Assembly (NCBI RefSeq): GCF_003387475.1
Contig: NZ_QUNO01000002.1
Span: forward strand, 496,001-560,000
Origin: Kutzneria buriramensis
Lineage (GTDB): Bacteria; Actinomycetota; Actinomycetes; Mycobacteriales; Pseudonocardiaceae
Direction of reading: 5' to 3'
Length of the DNA stretch: 64,000 bases
Position numbers and translations under genes: made by a program. Positions 8,925-17,475 of this stretch are shown one piece after another. Every line of letters starts with the position of its first letter. The first letter of the stretch is position 1. Below the pieces are notes generated by a model. It made no database searches, had not been told where the DNA came from, and worked only from the letters and a program-made list of their open reading frames with translations.

Positions 8925-10412
8925 ATGATTCTCGACGTGATGGCGGACGCCCTGGGCGGGCGCGCCGCGTTGGCCGCGGCCACCACCGAAATGGTCACCG
9001 CGACCGGGTGGCGACGGCACCCCGGCTGGGGAAAGGACCCTTCCCGACCGGAACTGGTGGGCGAATTCTCGTACATGCTGACGAATGACGTCGTGCGGCC
9101 GCGGTACCGGCTGGAGACGTCCATCGACACCAAGCTGGTGCCGACAAAACTGCACTACACCGAAACCGGCAACGGCAGCGCCGGATATGTGGACGGCATT
9201 GACTTCATGTTCGATCCGCGCCCGGTGTCGATGGCGGTGCCGTCGTGGCGGGTCGCCGCCCGGCTCCGGCACATCGACCTGGCTTCGGTGCCGCGGCTGG
9301 CGACCAAGCTGCTGGCGCCGGCCGCCGACCTGGTGATCGACGGCTCGACGGTGACGCTGCGCGAGATCGGCCGGCCGCCGGTGCGCGTCGTCCTCGACGA
9401 CCGCGGCCTGCCGGCGCGGGTGGAGCTCACCGAGGAGCACTCGCCGCGCGGGGACGCCGAGGTGGAGGTGCGGTTCGACGACTACCGCGCGGTCGGCGCA
9501 CTGACACTGCCGCATCGGGTGGTGATCGACATCGACGGCCTGACCGTGCACGACGAGACCCGGACGTCGATCGAGCTGGGTCGGGGCGCCGACTTCCGGT
9601 TGCCGGACGAGACCGTTCGGGACGCCGGCGAGGAGCAGGCCTCCTACGCCCAGCACTCCACCGAGTGGATCATGAACTACGTGTTCGCTGGCGTGCGGTT
9701 CTATTTCGACCTCCAGACCGCGCCCGTCGAGTCGGCCGCGGTGGAGATCGCGCCCGGCGTGAAGATCGTGCTCGGTCCCAGCCACAACGTGCTCGTGGTG
9801 GAAATGCCCGACCATGTCGTCGCCGTGGACGCCCCGCTCTACGACGAATACGGCCGCGCGGCGCTGGCTCAGGTGAAGGCCGCATTCCCCGGAAAACCGC
9901 TGCGCGCGGTTGTCGGCACGCATTTCCACTACGACCACATCGGCGGCATTCGCGAATTCGTCGCCGACGGGAATGTGGCGGTGATCGTCGGCGAGCCGAG
10001 CGTGCCCTACTTCGAGGAACTGCTCCGCGGCCCGCACACCGTCGACCCGGACCGGCTGGCCGCCAATCCGGTGCCGGTCGAGGTGATCGGCGTCGACGAC
10101 GTGCTGGAGCTGCCGACCGCCGACGGCGGCGTGCTGCGGATCCAGCGCATCGACACCGACCACTCCCACGACACGCTCGTGGCGTTCGTGAGCAAGCCGG
10201 GCATCTTGTTCCAGTCCGACCTCTGGAACCCGACCCCTGTGCCGCCCGCGCCGCATTCCGGCCGGGGTCGATTGGCCGAACAGCTCTATGACGCGATCGT
10301 CGCACTCGATTTGAACGTCAGGACGATTGCCAGCGGCCACCGTGGAACGGATGGTCACACCCTTGCCCACGCCGCGCCGTTGGAGTACTTGCGCATCGTC
10401 GCCGGTCGCTGA
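8925..10412 (+). CDS. MBL-fold metallo-hydrolase
   Basis: 495 residues. The N-terminal half (about 1-250) resembles the lipoprotein-like beta domain found in front of some metallo-beta-lactamase-fold enzymes. The C-terminal half carries the zinc-site motif THFHYDHIGG with H333, H335, D337 and H338, a further metal-ligand aspartate/histidine region in DTDHSHDTLVAF, and a late ASGHRGTDGH. It has no signal peptide, so it is cytoplasmic. The SD AGGGGAG precedes ATG 8925. The gene is divergent from a LysR regulator. The substrate could be a lactone, ester or thioester and cannot be assigned. Convergent with the AcnR-like gene across 33 bp, which holds a weak imperfect hairpin. Confidence 0.9.
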   Translation: MILDVMADALGGRAALAAATTEMVTATGWRRHPGWGKDPSRPELVGEFSYMLTNDVVRPRYRLETSIDTKLVPTKLHYTETGNGSAGYVDGIDFMFDPRPVSMAVPSWRVAARLRHIDLASVPRLATKLLAPAADLVIDGSTVTLREIGRPPVRVVLDDRGLPARVELTEEHSPRGDAEVEVRFDDYRAVGALTLPHRVVIDIDGLTVHDETRTSIELGRGADFRLPDETVRDAGEEQASYAQHSTEWIMNYVFAGVRFYFDLQTAPVESAAVEIAPGVKIVLGPSHNVLVVEMPDHVVAVDAPLYDEYGRAALAQVKAAFPGKPLRAVVGTHFHYDHIGGIREFVADGNVAVIVGEPSVPYFEELLRGPHTVDPDRLAANPVPVEVIGVDDVLELPTADGGVLRIQRIDTDHSHDTLVAFVSKPGILFQSDLWNPTPVPPAPHSGRGRLAEQLYDAIVALDLNVRTIASGHRGTDGHTLAHAAPLEYLRIVAGR

Positions 10413-10445
10413 GCGTGACGGACGGGCGCCTTCCCCGCACGAGTC

Positions 10446-11057
10446 TCAGCTGCTGCGGCGATGACGGCGGACGGTCTCCTCCACCAGGTCCAGCACCGGA
10501 CCGAGGTCGTCGGCGGGCAGGCCCATCGCCAGGTGCGAGACGAGGCCCTCCAACACCAGCTCCAGGAAGTCGGACAGCACCTCGACCGGCACGTCGTCGC
10601 GCAGGTTGCCGGCCTCGCGCTGGCGGCGGAGGCGGTCCTGGGTGGCCTTGGTCAGCTGCTCGGAACGCTCCGCCCAGCGGGCCCGGAAGTCGGGGTCGGT
10701 GCGCAGCCGGCGCGACACCTCCAGCCGGGTGCCCAGCCAGTCGGCGGGATGCTCGCCGCGCCCGTCCTCGTCCGGACCGTCCTCGCGCCGGCCGGCCAGC
10801 AGGTCCCGCATCACCTGAACCAGGCCCTGCTCGGCGACGACCTCGGCCATCCGCAGCGCGTCGTCCTCGGCCAGCGCCAGGAACAGCGACTCCTTGTCGC
10901 GGAAGTGGTGGAAGATCGCGCCGCGGGAGAGTCCGGTAGCCTCTTCCAGCCGCCGCACGGTCGCGCCCTCGTAGCCGTGGCGGGCGAAGCAGGCGCGCGC
11001 GCCGTCGAGGATCTGGCGGCGGCGGGCCTCGAGGTGGTCCTGGCTGACGCGGGGCAT
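10446..11057 (-). CDS. acnR: TetR family regulator, AcnR-like
   Basis: 203 residues from ATG 11057; the frame is open upstream to 11165, but that extension looks non-coding. The TetR HTH (GYEGATVRRLEEATGLSRGA followed by IFHHFRDKESLFLALA) and downstream stretches such as RMAEVVAEQGLVQVMRDLL and RLEVSRRLRTDPDFRARW match my recollection of corynebacterial AcnR, the aconitase repressor. That match is from memory, not a search. In Corynebacterium acnR lies directly downstream of acn; here the aconitase gene is 14.5 kb away but retains an AcnR-consensus operator. A 22-bp palindrome 33 bp upstream of this start suggests autoregulation, although its sequence differs from the acn operator. A different TetR role is therefore possible. 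Confidence 0.75.
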   Translation of the reverse strand: MPRVSQDHLEARRRQILDGARACFARHGYEGATVRRLEEATGLSRGAIFHHFRDKESLFLALAEDDALRMAEVVAEQGLVQVMRDLLAGRREDGPDEDGRGEHPADWLGTRLEVSRRLRTDPDFRARWAERSEQLTKATQDRLRRQREAGNLRDDVPVEVLSDFLELVLEGLVSHLAMGLPADDLGPVLDLVEETVRRHRRSS

Positions 11058-11089
11058 TCGGCCATCGTCCCAGTTGGTGGACGGCAATT

Positions 11090-11111
11090 GCAATCCGTAC
11101 GTACGGATTGC
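11090..11111. promoter_or_regulatory. 22-bp perfect palindrome, probable TetR operator
   Basis: The sequence reads GCAATCCGTAC then GTACGGATTGC, a perfect dyad with no spacer, 33 bp upstream of the TetR start. Perfect 16-22 bp palindromes just upstream of tetR-type genes are typical autoregulatory operators. It does not match the CAGNAC-N4-GTNCTG pattern seen upstream of aconitase. Confidence 0.7.
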
Positions 11112-11160
11112 ATACAGAACGTAACTGGTGAAACATCCTATGGCTTCAGTGGTGAATGAA

Positions 11161-11174
11161 GGCAAGCGCTTTCA
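11161..11174. promoter_or_regulatory. CRE-like LacI-family operator
   Basis: GGCAAGCGCTTTCA matches 11 of 14 positions of the general LacI/CcpA-type consensus TGTAARCGYTTACA, including the central AAGCGCTT palindrome. It lies just upstream of the -35 of the secreted dehydrogenase gene, which suggests carbohydrate-responsive control. Confidence 0.5.
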
Positions 11175-11178
11175 TGTA

Positions 11179-11207
11179 TTGACAGCCGGTCGGACAAATG
11201 GTGTGAT
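11179..11207 (+). promoter_or_regulatory. Candidate sigma-70-type promoter of the secreted dehydrogenase gene
   Basis: TTGACA at 11179-11184, a 17-nt spacer and TGTGAT at 11202-11207, about 70 nt before the start codon. The -35 is a perfect consensus; the -10 is weaker. The CRE-like site ends 4 bp upstream. Confidence 0.5.
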
Positions 11208-11276
11208 CCCGGTTACGGGTAAGGAAGTTCCCTAATCCGTTCCGCCGCCACCCCAACCCCTGCAGTGGGAGGCACA

Positions 11277-13343
11277 GTGGCACCCCCATCACGCCTGCGG
11301 CTGGCGCTCGCCGGTGGCCTGGCCGCACTCGTCGCGCTGGCCGTGGCCGTCCCGAACGCGCTGGCCGCGCCGCACGCCGGCACGGTGTACGAGGCGGAGA
11401 AGGCGACTCTTTCTCAAGCGACCGTGGCCAACAACCACGCCGGTTACACCGGAACCGGGTTCGTCGACTACACGAACGTCACCGGCAGCTATGTCGAGTT
11501 CACGGTGACCGCGCCGGCCGCCGGCAGCGCGCGGCTGGACTTCCGCTACGCCTTCGACGCCCCGGACAACCGGCCGATGGACGTGACCGTCAACGGCACC
11601 AAGGCGGTCAGCAACCTCGCCTTCCCGCCCACCGGCGCCTGGACCACGTGGCAGGTGGCCACCACCACCGTCAACCTCCAGGCCGGCAGCAACAAGGTCC
11701 GGGCCACGGCCACCACTGCCAACGGTGGCCCCAACCTCGACAACCTGACGGTGACGCCGAACAACGTCGACACCACGCCGCCGACGCCGCCGACCAACCT
11801 GGTCGTCAGCGACATCACGCCGACCACCGCGCACTTCGCGTGGGGCGCCGCGAGCGACGACACGAGCGTGGTCCGCTACGAGATCAACCGTGGCGGCAAC
11901 GTGCTCAAGACCGTCGACGGCAAGACGCTGTCGGCCACTGTTGACACTCTGACGCCGAACACCTCGTACGACATCTCGGTCGGCGCCTTCGACGCGGCGG
12001 GCAACGCCTCGCAGCAGAGCAACGTCGTCACGTTCACGACGCCGCCGAGCAACGACAAGACCCCGCCGTCGGTGCCGGGCAACCTGCGCTCCACCGGCGT
12101 CACGGCGGACAGCGCCGCGCTGGCATGGGACGCCTCCACCGACAACGGCGGTGTGATCGCCGGTTATGACGTGTACCAGGGCACGACCAAGGTCGCGACC
12201 ACCAACTCCACCAGCACCACGGTCACGGATCTGAGCCCCAGCACCAAGTACACGTTCACCGTCACCGCCCGCGACCCCGACGGCAACACCTCCGCCGCGA
12301 GCAACGCGGTCTCGGTGACGACGTCCGCGCCGGGCGGCAAGGGCGGCATCCCGGTGTTCGACAAGACGGTCGCCAAGCTCGACCTGCCGTGGGGCATCGA
12401 CTGGCTGCCGGACGGCTCCGCCCTGGTGGCCGAGCGCGACCGGTTCGAGATCGACCGCGTCACGTTGGACGGCCAGGTGACCGTGCTGGGCAAGGTGCCC
12501 GGCGCCGTGACCACCGACGGCGAGGGCGGCGTGCTGGGCCTCGCGGTGTCGCCGACGTACGACACCGACCACTTCATCTACATCGACCACACCTCGGCCA
12601 CGGACAACCGCATCGTGCGGATGACCTATCAGAACGGCAAGCTGTCGACCACGTCGACGCCGATCCTGACCGGTATCCAGAAGAACCGGTTCCACAACGG
12701 CGGCCGGCTGCGCTTCGGTCCGGACGGCAAGCTCTACGCCACCGCCGGCGACGCCAAGAACGGCGCCAACGCGCAGGACAAGAACTCGCTCAACGGCAAG
12801 GTCCTGCGGCTCAACGCCGACGGCACCGCGCCGTCCGACAACCCGTTCTTCTCCTCGGGCGGCAACGCGCGGTACGTCTACAGCATGGGCCATCGCAACC
12901 CGCAGGGCATCGCGTGGGACTCCAAGGGCCAGCTGTGGGAGACCGAGTTCGGCGAGAACAGCCAGGACGAGCTCAACCTGATCAAGAAGGGCGGCAACTA
13001 CGGCTGGCCCTCCTGCGAGGGCACCCAGGGCAACTGCGCCGGCTTCGTCGCGCCCAAGCAGACCTGGCCGACGGCGCAGGGCGGGCCCAGCGGCATCGAG
13101 ATCGTCAACGACTGGATCTACGTCGCAGCGGTCACCGGCGAGCGGATGTACGTGGCGCAGATCAACTCGGCCGGCACCGGCACGAGCACCCCTCAGGCCA
13201 TCTTCGCGGGCAAGTGGGGCCGGCTGCGCACCGTCGTCAAGACGCCGGACGGCGGGCTGTGGGTGACCTCCACCAACAACGACAAGAACGGCGGCACGCC
13301 GACGGTTCTCGACAACGTCATCGTGCACCTGAAGTTCCCCTAG
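11277..13343 (+). CDS. Secreted PQQ-type glucose/sorbosone dehydrogenase with CBM and two fibronectin III domains
   Basis: 688 residues. A Sec signal peptide (RLALAGGLAALVALAVAV, cleavage near ALA-APHAG) is followed by a CBM6/35-like carbohydrate-binding module (about 36-155, opening TVYEAEKATLSQATVANNHA), two FnIII modules (about 165-255 and 260-345), and a six-bladed glucose/sorbosone dehydrogenase propeller (about 355-688) with LDLPWGIDWLPDGSALVAER and GHRNPQGIAWDSKGQLWETE. Family enzymes oxidise sugars outside the cell using PQQ. The usual order has the propeller first, and the N-terminal CBM-FnIII array suggests action on polymer-bound sugar. GTG 11277 follows GGGAGG; GTG 11265 is an in-frame alternative. 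PQQ biosynthesis genes are not in the window. Confidence 0.88.
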   Translation: MAPPSRLRLALAGGLAALVALAVAVPNALAAPHAGTVYEAEKATLSQATVANNHAGYTGTGFVDYTNVTGSYVEFTVTAPAAGSARLDFRYAFDAPDNRPMDVTVNGTKAVSNLAFPPTGAWTTWQVATTTVNLQAGSNKVRATATTANGGPNLDNLTVTPNNVDTTPPTPPTNLVVSDITPTTAHFAWGAASDDTSVVRYEINRGGNVLKTVDGKTLSATVDTLTPNTSYDISVGAFDAAGNASQQSNVVTFTTPPSNDKTPPSVPGNLRSTGVTADSAALAWDASTDNGGVIAGYDVYQGTTKVATTNSTSTTVTDLSPSTKYTFTVTARDPDGNTSAASNAVSVTTSAPGGKGGIPVFDKTVAKLDLPWGIDWLPDGSALVAERDRFEIDRVTLDGQVTVLGKVPGAVTTDGEGGVLGLAVSPTYDTDHFIYIDHTSATDNRIVRMTYQNGKLSTTSTPILTGIQKNRFHNGGRLRFGPDGKLYATAGDAKNGANAQDKNSLNGKVLRLNADGTAPSDNPFFSSGGNARYVYSMGHRNPQGIAWDSKGQLWETEFGENSQDELNLIKKGGNYGWPSCEGTQGNCAGFVAPKQTWPTAQGGPSGIEIVNDWIYVAAVTGERMYVAQINSAGTGTSTPQAIFAGKWGRLRTVVKTPDGGLWVTSTNNDKNGGTPTVLDNVIVHLKFP

Positions 13344-13382
13344 GGAAATCCCTAGCTAGTACAGGCTGATCGGCAGCGCAAG

Positions 13383-13408
13383 CCCCCGTGGTCAAACACG
13401 GGGGTTTT
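13383..13408 (+). terminator. Intrinsic terminator after the secreted dehydrogenase gene
   Basis: An 8-bp perfect stem CCCCCGTG/CACGGGGG with a 6-nt loop, followed by TTTT. It lies 40 nt after the stop codon. A smaller CTAGGGAAATCCCTAG dyad sits directly at the stop codon. Confidence 0.85.
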
Positions 13409-13496
13409 GCGTAGCCATTGCCGCCGCACGGATGTGGCCGCGGCGCGGCCGGTGCTATCACATCGGTGTCCGGCCGTCTAGTGGACAGGACAGCAG

Positions 13497-14849
13497 ATGC
13501 CGATCAACGTCTTGCCGGGCGGCCTGCCGCTGCTCGGACACGCAGTGGATCTTCTCCGCCGGCCGTTGGACTTCGTCGAGCGGCTGCGCGACGCCGGCCC
13601 GGTGGTCCGGTTCAACCTGGGGCCCAAGCCCGTCTACGTGGTCACCACGCCCGCCATGTGCAAGGAGTTGCTGATCACCAAGTCGCAGTGCTTCGACAAG
13701 GGCGGCCCGCTGTTCAAGCAGTCCAAAACCTTGCTGGGCAACGGTTTGGTCGGCTGCGACCGGGAGCAGGCGCGTCGCGCGCGGCCGATGATGAACCCCG
13801 CTTTCCACCACGGCCGGCTGGCCCGCTACACCGAGGTGATGACCCAGGTGTCGGCGGAGATCGCCGAGCAGTGGGTCGACGGGTCCACGGTGGACTTCGA
13901 CGCGCTGATGAACGTGGCCACCATGGACGCGCTCACCCGGTGCCTGTTCTCCGGTGTCAAGGACACCGACACCGCCGCCGAGGTGCGGGCGGTGATGCAG
14001 GTGATCGTCAACGGCGTGGGCCGCCGGGCGTTCATCCCCATCTCGTGGGTGCACAAGCTGCCGCTGCCGCCCAAGCTGCGCGAGGACGCCGCGCTGCGCG
14101 AGCTGCACCGGGTGGTGGACAACGTGATCGCCGAGTACCGGCGCACCGGCGCCGACCACGGCGACCTGATGTCGATGATGATCCTGGCCCAGGACGACGC
14201 CGGCAACGGCATGACCGACACCCAGCTGCATGACGAGGTCCGCAGCATGATGGTCGCCGGCACCGAGACGTCCGCGACCATGATGCTGTGGATGGCCTAC
14301 GCCCTGCACGAGCATCCCGACGTGCGCGACCGGATGCATGAGGAGCTGGACCTGGTGCTGGCCGGCCGCCGCCTCGACTACGAGGACCTGCCGAAGCTGG
14401 AGTACACCGGGCGGGTCGTGCAGGAGGCGCTGCGCATGTACCCGGTGGCCTGGCTGCTGTCCCGGTACTGCGTGTCGGACACCGAACTCGCCGGCGTGCG
14501 CATCCCGGCCGGCGCGGACGTCATGTTCAGCCCGTACGCGGAGCACATGGATCCGCGCAATTTCGACAATCCACGCAGCTTCGACCCGGACCGCTGGCTG
14601 CCGGAGCGGGCCCGCGCCATGCATCGGCAGGCCTTCCTGCCGTTCGGCAGCGGTGTTCGAAAGTGCATAGGTGAGTCGTTCGCCTTCACCGAGATGATGA
14701 TCATGGTGGCGACGTTCCTCGGACCGTGGAACCTGACGCCGGTGCACCCCGACCCGGAGCCGCTGGCCAGCACGACCTACCGGCCCCGGCACTCGCACAT
14801 GGTGCTCAGCCGCAGGTCCTTACCAACAGATGAACGACCGCCAGCCTGA
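13497..14849 (+). CDS. Cytochrome P450 (pentalenene-oxygenase-like group)
   Basis: 450-residue P450 of the type resembling eukaryotic microsomal enzymes but lacking a membrane anchor. The proline-rich start reads LPGGLPLLGHAVDLL, the I-helix AGTETS, the ExxR EALRMYP, the PERF-like motif FDPDRWLPE, and the haem loop FLPFGSGVRKCIGESF with the ligand cysteine at residue 390. Relatives include terpene oxidases, but there is no terpene cyclase nearby, so the substrate is unknown. It stands alone between the dehydrogenase terminator and egtA, with 72 bp before the latter. The ATG start has a modest AGGACAG ribosome site. Confidence 0.93.
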   Translation: MPINVLPGGLPLLGHAVDLLRRPLDFVERLRDAGPVVRFNLGPKPVYVVTTPAMCKELLITKSQCFDKGGPLFKQSKTLLGNGLVGCDREQARRARPMMNPAFHHGRLARYTEVMTQVSAEIAEQWVDGSTVDFDALMNVATMDALTRCLFSGVKDTDTAAEVRAVMQVIVNGVGRRAFIPISWVHKLPLPPKLREDAALRELHRVVDNVIAEYRRTGADHGDLMSMMILAQDDAGNGMTDTQLHDEVRSMMVAGTETSATMMLWMAYALHEHPDVRDRMHEELDLVLAGRRLDYEDLPKLEYTGRVVQEALRMYPVAWLLSRYCVSDTELAGVRIPAGADVMFSPYAEHMDPRNFDNPRSFDPDRWLPERARAMHRQAFLPFGSGVRKCIGESFAFTEMMIMVATFLGPWNLTPVHPDPEPLASTTYRPRHSHMVLSRRSLPTDERPPA

Positions 14850-14921
14850 CCTGCGATCGAGTGCGATTGTCAGACCCTGCGTGTAGCGTCGGAACGACGA
14901 CGATCACGAAGGGTGGTAACG

Positions 14922-16169
14922 GTGACTACCGTCAGTGTTACTCCTTCCGCCGATCCGGCGCCCGACTTACTGCGCGACCGTGACCGGGCCGAGGCCTACG
15001 TGGCCTCGGTCTGCTTCAAGCACGGGCCGCCGCGGTACGTCGGGGCTGAGATCGAGTGGACGGTGCACCACGCGCACGACCGATGTCAGCCGCTCGACCA
15101 GCACGTCCTGGCGAAAGCCCTGGGGCCGCACGCCCCCGCCACGCTCCGGCCGGACAGCCCGAACCTGCCGCTTCGCGGTGGTTCCCCTGTCACCGTCGAG
15201 CCCGGTGGCCAGGTGGAGCTCTCCACTCCGCCCAAGACAACCACAGCCGATCTGCTCACCACCCTCACCGCCGACATCGCGCAGCTCCAGGGGCTGCTCG
15301 CGGCCGAGGGGCTGGAACTGGGCACGGCCGGCGTCGATCCGCATCGCCCGCCGCGCCGGATACTGGACACCCCGCGCTACGCCGCGATGAACGCCCGCTA
15401 CGACCGACTCGGACCCGACGGCGCCGCCATGATGTGCAGCACCGCGGGCCTCCAGGTGTGCCTCGACACGGGCGAGGCCGCACAGGTCGCCACCCGCTGG
15501 AACGCGCTGCACGCGCTCGGTCCCGCGCTGCTGGCGGCGTTCGCCAACTCGCCGCGCCAGGCCGGCGCCTCGACCGGATGGGCCTCCGTCCGCACCCGCG
15601 TGGTGCTGGGCGCCGAGCCCGCGCGCAGCAGCCCGGGCGAGACCGGCGACGACCCGGCCGCCGGATGGGCCCGCCGCGTGCTGGACACGCCGATGATCGT
15701 CTTTCGGCGGGACGGCGCCAGCTGGGACGTGCCCGGCGACGTCACCTTCGCGGACTGGATCGCCGGCGCGCTGCCCGGCGTGCCCACCACCGACGACCTC
15801 GACTACCACCTGAGCACGATGTTCACGCCGGTCCGGCCGCGCGGCTACTTCGAGGTCCGGTACCTGGACTCGCAGCCGCCGGACGAGTGGAGCCCGGCGG
15901 TCGCACTGCTCATCGCCCTGTTCAGCGCGGACGACGTCGTCGACGCCGCGCTGGACGCGGCCGCGCCCGGCGTAGGGCGCTGGCTGCCGGCGGCCCAGCA
16001 CGGCCTGGACGACCCGTGCGTCGCCCAGGCCGCGGCCGCCGCCCTGGAGCTGGGCCTGCGCAACATGCATCGGCTCGGCCTGCCGACGGAGCTGTCCGCG
16101 CCGGTGATCGACAGCCTCGATCGCCGGCTCGCGACGGCCACCGCGACGCTTGGAGGCAAGACGCTGTGA
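14922..16169 (+). CDS. egtA: Ergothioneine biosynthesis glutamate-cysteine ligase EgtA
   Basis: 415-residue ligase making gamma-glutamylcysteine, the sulfur donor used by EgtB. It belongs to the GCS2/plant-type glutamate-cysteine ligase family; VGAEIEWTV near the N-terminus and the glycine-rich VEPGGQVELSTPP are typical nucleotide/substrate-binding segments. The identity rests strongly on its position as first gene of an egtABCD operon. GTG 14922 is preferred, with GAAGGGTGG about 8 nt upstream; GTG 14913 is in frame. The stop TGA overlaps the GTG of egtB (GTGA). Confidence 0.95.
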   Translation: MTTVSVTPSADPAPDLLRDRDRAEAYVASVCFKHGPPRYVGAEIEWTVHHAHDRCQPLDQHVLAKALGPHAPATLRPDSPNLPLRGGSPVTVEPGGQVELSTPPKTTTADLLTTLTADIAQLQGLLAAEGLELGTAGVDPHRPPRRILDTPRYAAMNARYDRLGPDGAAMMCSTAGLQVCLDTGEAAQVATRWNALHALGPALLAAFANSPRQAGASTGWASVRTRVVLGAEPARSSPGETGDDPAAGWARRVLDTPMIVFRRDGASWDVPGDVTFADWIAGALPGVPTTDDLDYHLSTMFTPVRPRGYFEVRYLDSQPPDEWSPAVALLIALFSADDVVDAALDAAAPGVGRWLPAAQHGLDDPCVAQAAAAALELGLRNMHRLGLPTELSAPVIDSLDRRLATATATLGGKTL

Positions 16170-17470
16170 CCACTTTTGATCTCCGTTTGAGCATTGCCGA
16201 GGCGCTGGAGCGCTCGCGGGACCGCAGCACCCAGCTCACCGACGCCGTCGACGAGGACGACCTGGTCCGCCAGCACTCCAAGCTCATGTCGCCTCTGGTG
16301 TGGGACCTCGCGCACATCGGCAACCAGGAGGAACTCTGGCTGGTCCGCGACGTCGGCGGGCGGGAGCCGGTGCGGCAGGACATCGACGAGCTGTACGACG
16401 CGTTCCAGCACGCCCGCGCCGATCGACCGTCGCTGCCGCTGCTCAACCCGACAGAGGCCCGCGCCTACGTGCGGGAGGTCCGGGACAAGGTGTTCGACGT
16501 GCTGGACCGCACGCCGCTGGAGGGCCGCGAGCTGGTCGACAACGGCTTCGCGTTCGGCATGATCGTGCAGCACGAGCAGCAGCACGACGAGACGATGCTG
16601 GCCACCCACCAGCTCCGCAAGGGCGCGCCGGTGCTGCACGCGCCCAGTCCGCCGGCCGCGCCGGCGGAGCAGCTGCCGGCCGAGGTGTTCGTGCCCGGCG
16701 GGCCGTTCGAGATGGGCACCTCGCTGGAGCCGTGGGCGCTCGACAACGAGCGGCCGGCGCACCAGGTGCACGTCGACTCGTACTGGATCGACACCGTGCC
16801 GGTCAGCAACGGCCAGTACCTGGCGTTCATCGACGCCGGCGGCTACGACGACCAGCGCTGGTGGAGCGAGCGCGGGTGGGCGTACCGGCAGGAGGTGGGT
16901 CTCGTCGCCCCGCGGTTCTGGCAGCGGGACGGCGATCGCTGGGTGCGCACCAGGTTCGGCGTGGTGGAGCCGATTCCGGAGGACGAGCCGGTGGTGCACG
17001 TGTGCTTCTGGGAGGCGCAGGCGTACGCGGCGTGGGCCGGCAAGCGGCTGCCGACCGAGGCGGAGTGGGAGAAGGCGGCCCGCTTCGACCCGGCCACCGG
17101 TCGGTCGCGGCGCTATCCCTGGGGCGACGAGGATCCGACGCCCGAGCACGCCAACCTCGGGCAGCGGCACCTGCGGCCCGCCCCCGTCGGCGCGTACCCG
17201 CTGGGCGCGTCGCCGCTGGGCGTGCGGCAGCTGATCGGCGACGTGTGGGAGTGGCTCGACTCCGACTTCCAGCCGTATCCGGGCTTCCGGGCGTTCCCGT
17301 ACCGCGAGTACTCCGAGGTGTTCTTCGGCGGGGACTACAAGATGCTGCGGGGCGGCTCGTTCGGCACCGACAAGGCCGCGGTGCGCGGCACCTTCCGCAA
17401 CTGGGACCACCCGATCCGGAGACAGATCTTCGCCGGCTTCCGGTGCGCCCGCGACCACCGGCGGGACTGA
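16166..17470 (+). CDS. egtB: Ergothioneine biosynthesis sulfoxide synthase EgtB
   Basis: 434-residue non-haem iron enzyme that joins gamma-glutamylcysteine (or cysteine) to hercynine with O2 to give the sulfoxide. The N-terminal DinB-like domain carries the iron histidines: WDLAHIGNQEELW and HEQQHDETML (the HxxxH pair). The C-terminal formylglycine-generating-enzyme-like domain (about 170-434) opens with VFVPGGPFEMGTS and contains KRLPTEAEWEKAAR and MLRGGSFGT. The start is the GTG overlapping the egtA stop; the open frame extends far upstream inside egtA, but that extension is not real. Five nucleotides separate it from egtC. Confidence 0.97.
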   Translation: MTTFDLRLSIAEALERSRDRSTQLTDAVDEDDLVRQHSKLMSPLVWDLAHIGNQEELWLVRDVGGREPVRQDIDELYDAFQHARADRPSLPLLNPTEARAYVREVRDKVFDVLDRTPLEGRELVDNGFAFGMIVQHEQQHDETMLATHQLRKGAPVLHAPSPPAAPAEQLPAEVFVPGGPFEMGTSLEPWALDNERPAHQVHVDSYWIDTVPVSNGQYLAFIDAGGYDDQRWWSERGWAYRQEVGLVAPRFWQRDGDRWVRTRFGVVEPIPEDEPVVHVCFWEAQAYAAWAGKRLPTEAEWEKAARFDPATGRSRRYPWGDEDPTPEHANLGQRHLRPAPVGAYPLGASPLGVRQLIGDVWEWLDSDFQPYPGFRAFPYREYSEVFFGGDYKMLRGGSFGTDKAAVRGTFRNWDHPIRRQIFAGFRCARDHRRD

Positions 17471-17475
17471 CGCCG

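Noticed and set aside
13341-13356. CTAGGGAAATCCCTAG dyad at the dehydrogenase stop as a regulatory site
   Set aside because: Only about 6 bp of stem next to a much stronger terminator; most likely incidental.
15056-16165. Upstream extension of the EgtB frame by about 370 codons through egtA
   Set aside because: EgtA is the real product there. The EgtB fold begins right after the GTGA overlap, and the extension is Arg/Pro-rich noise.
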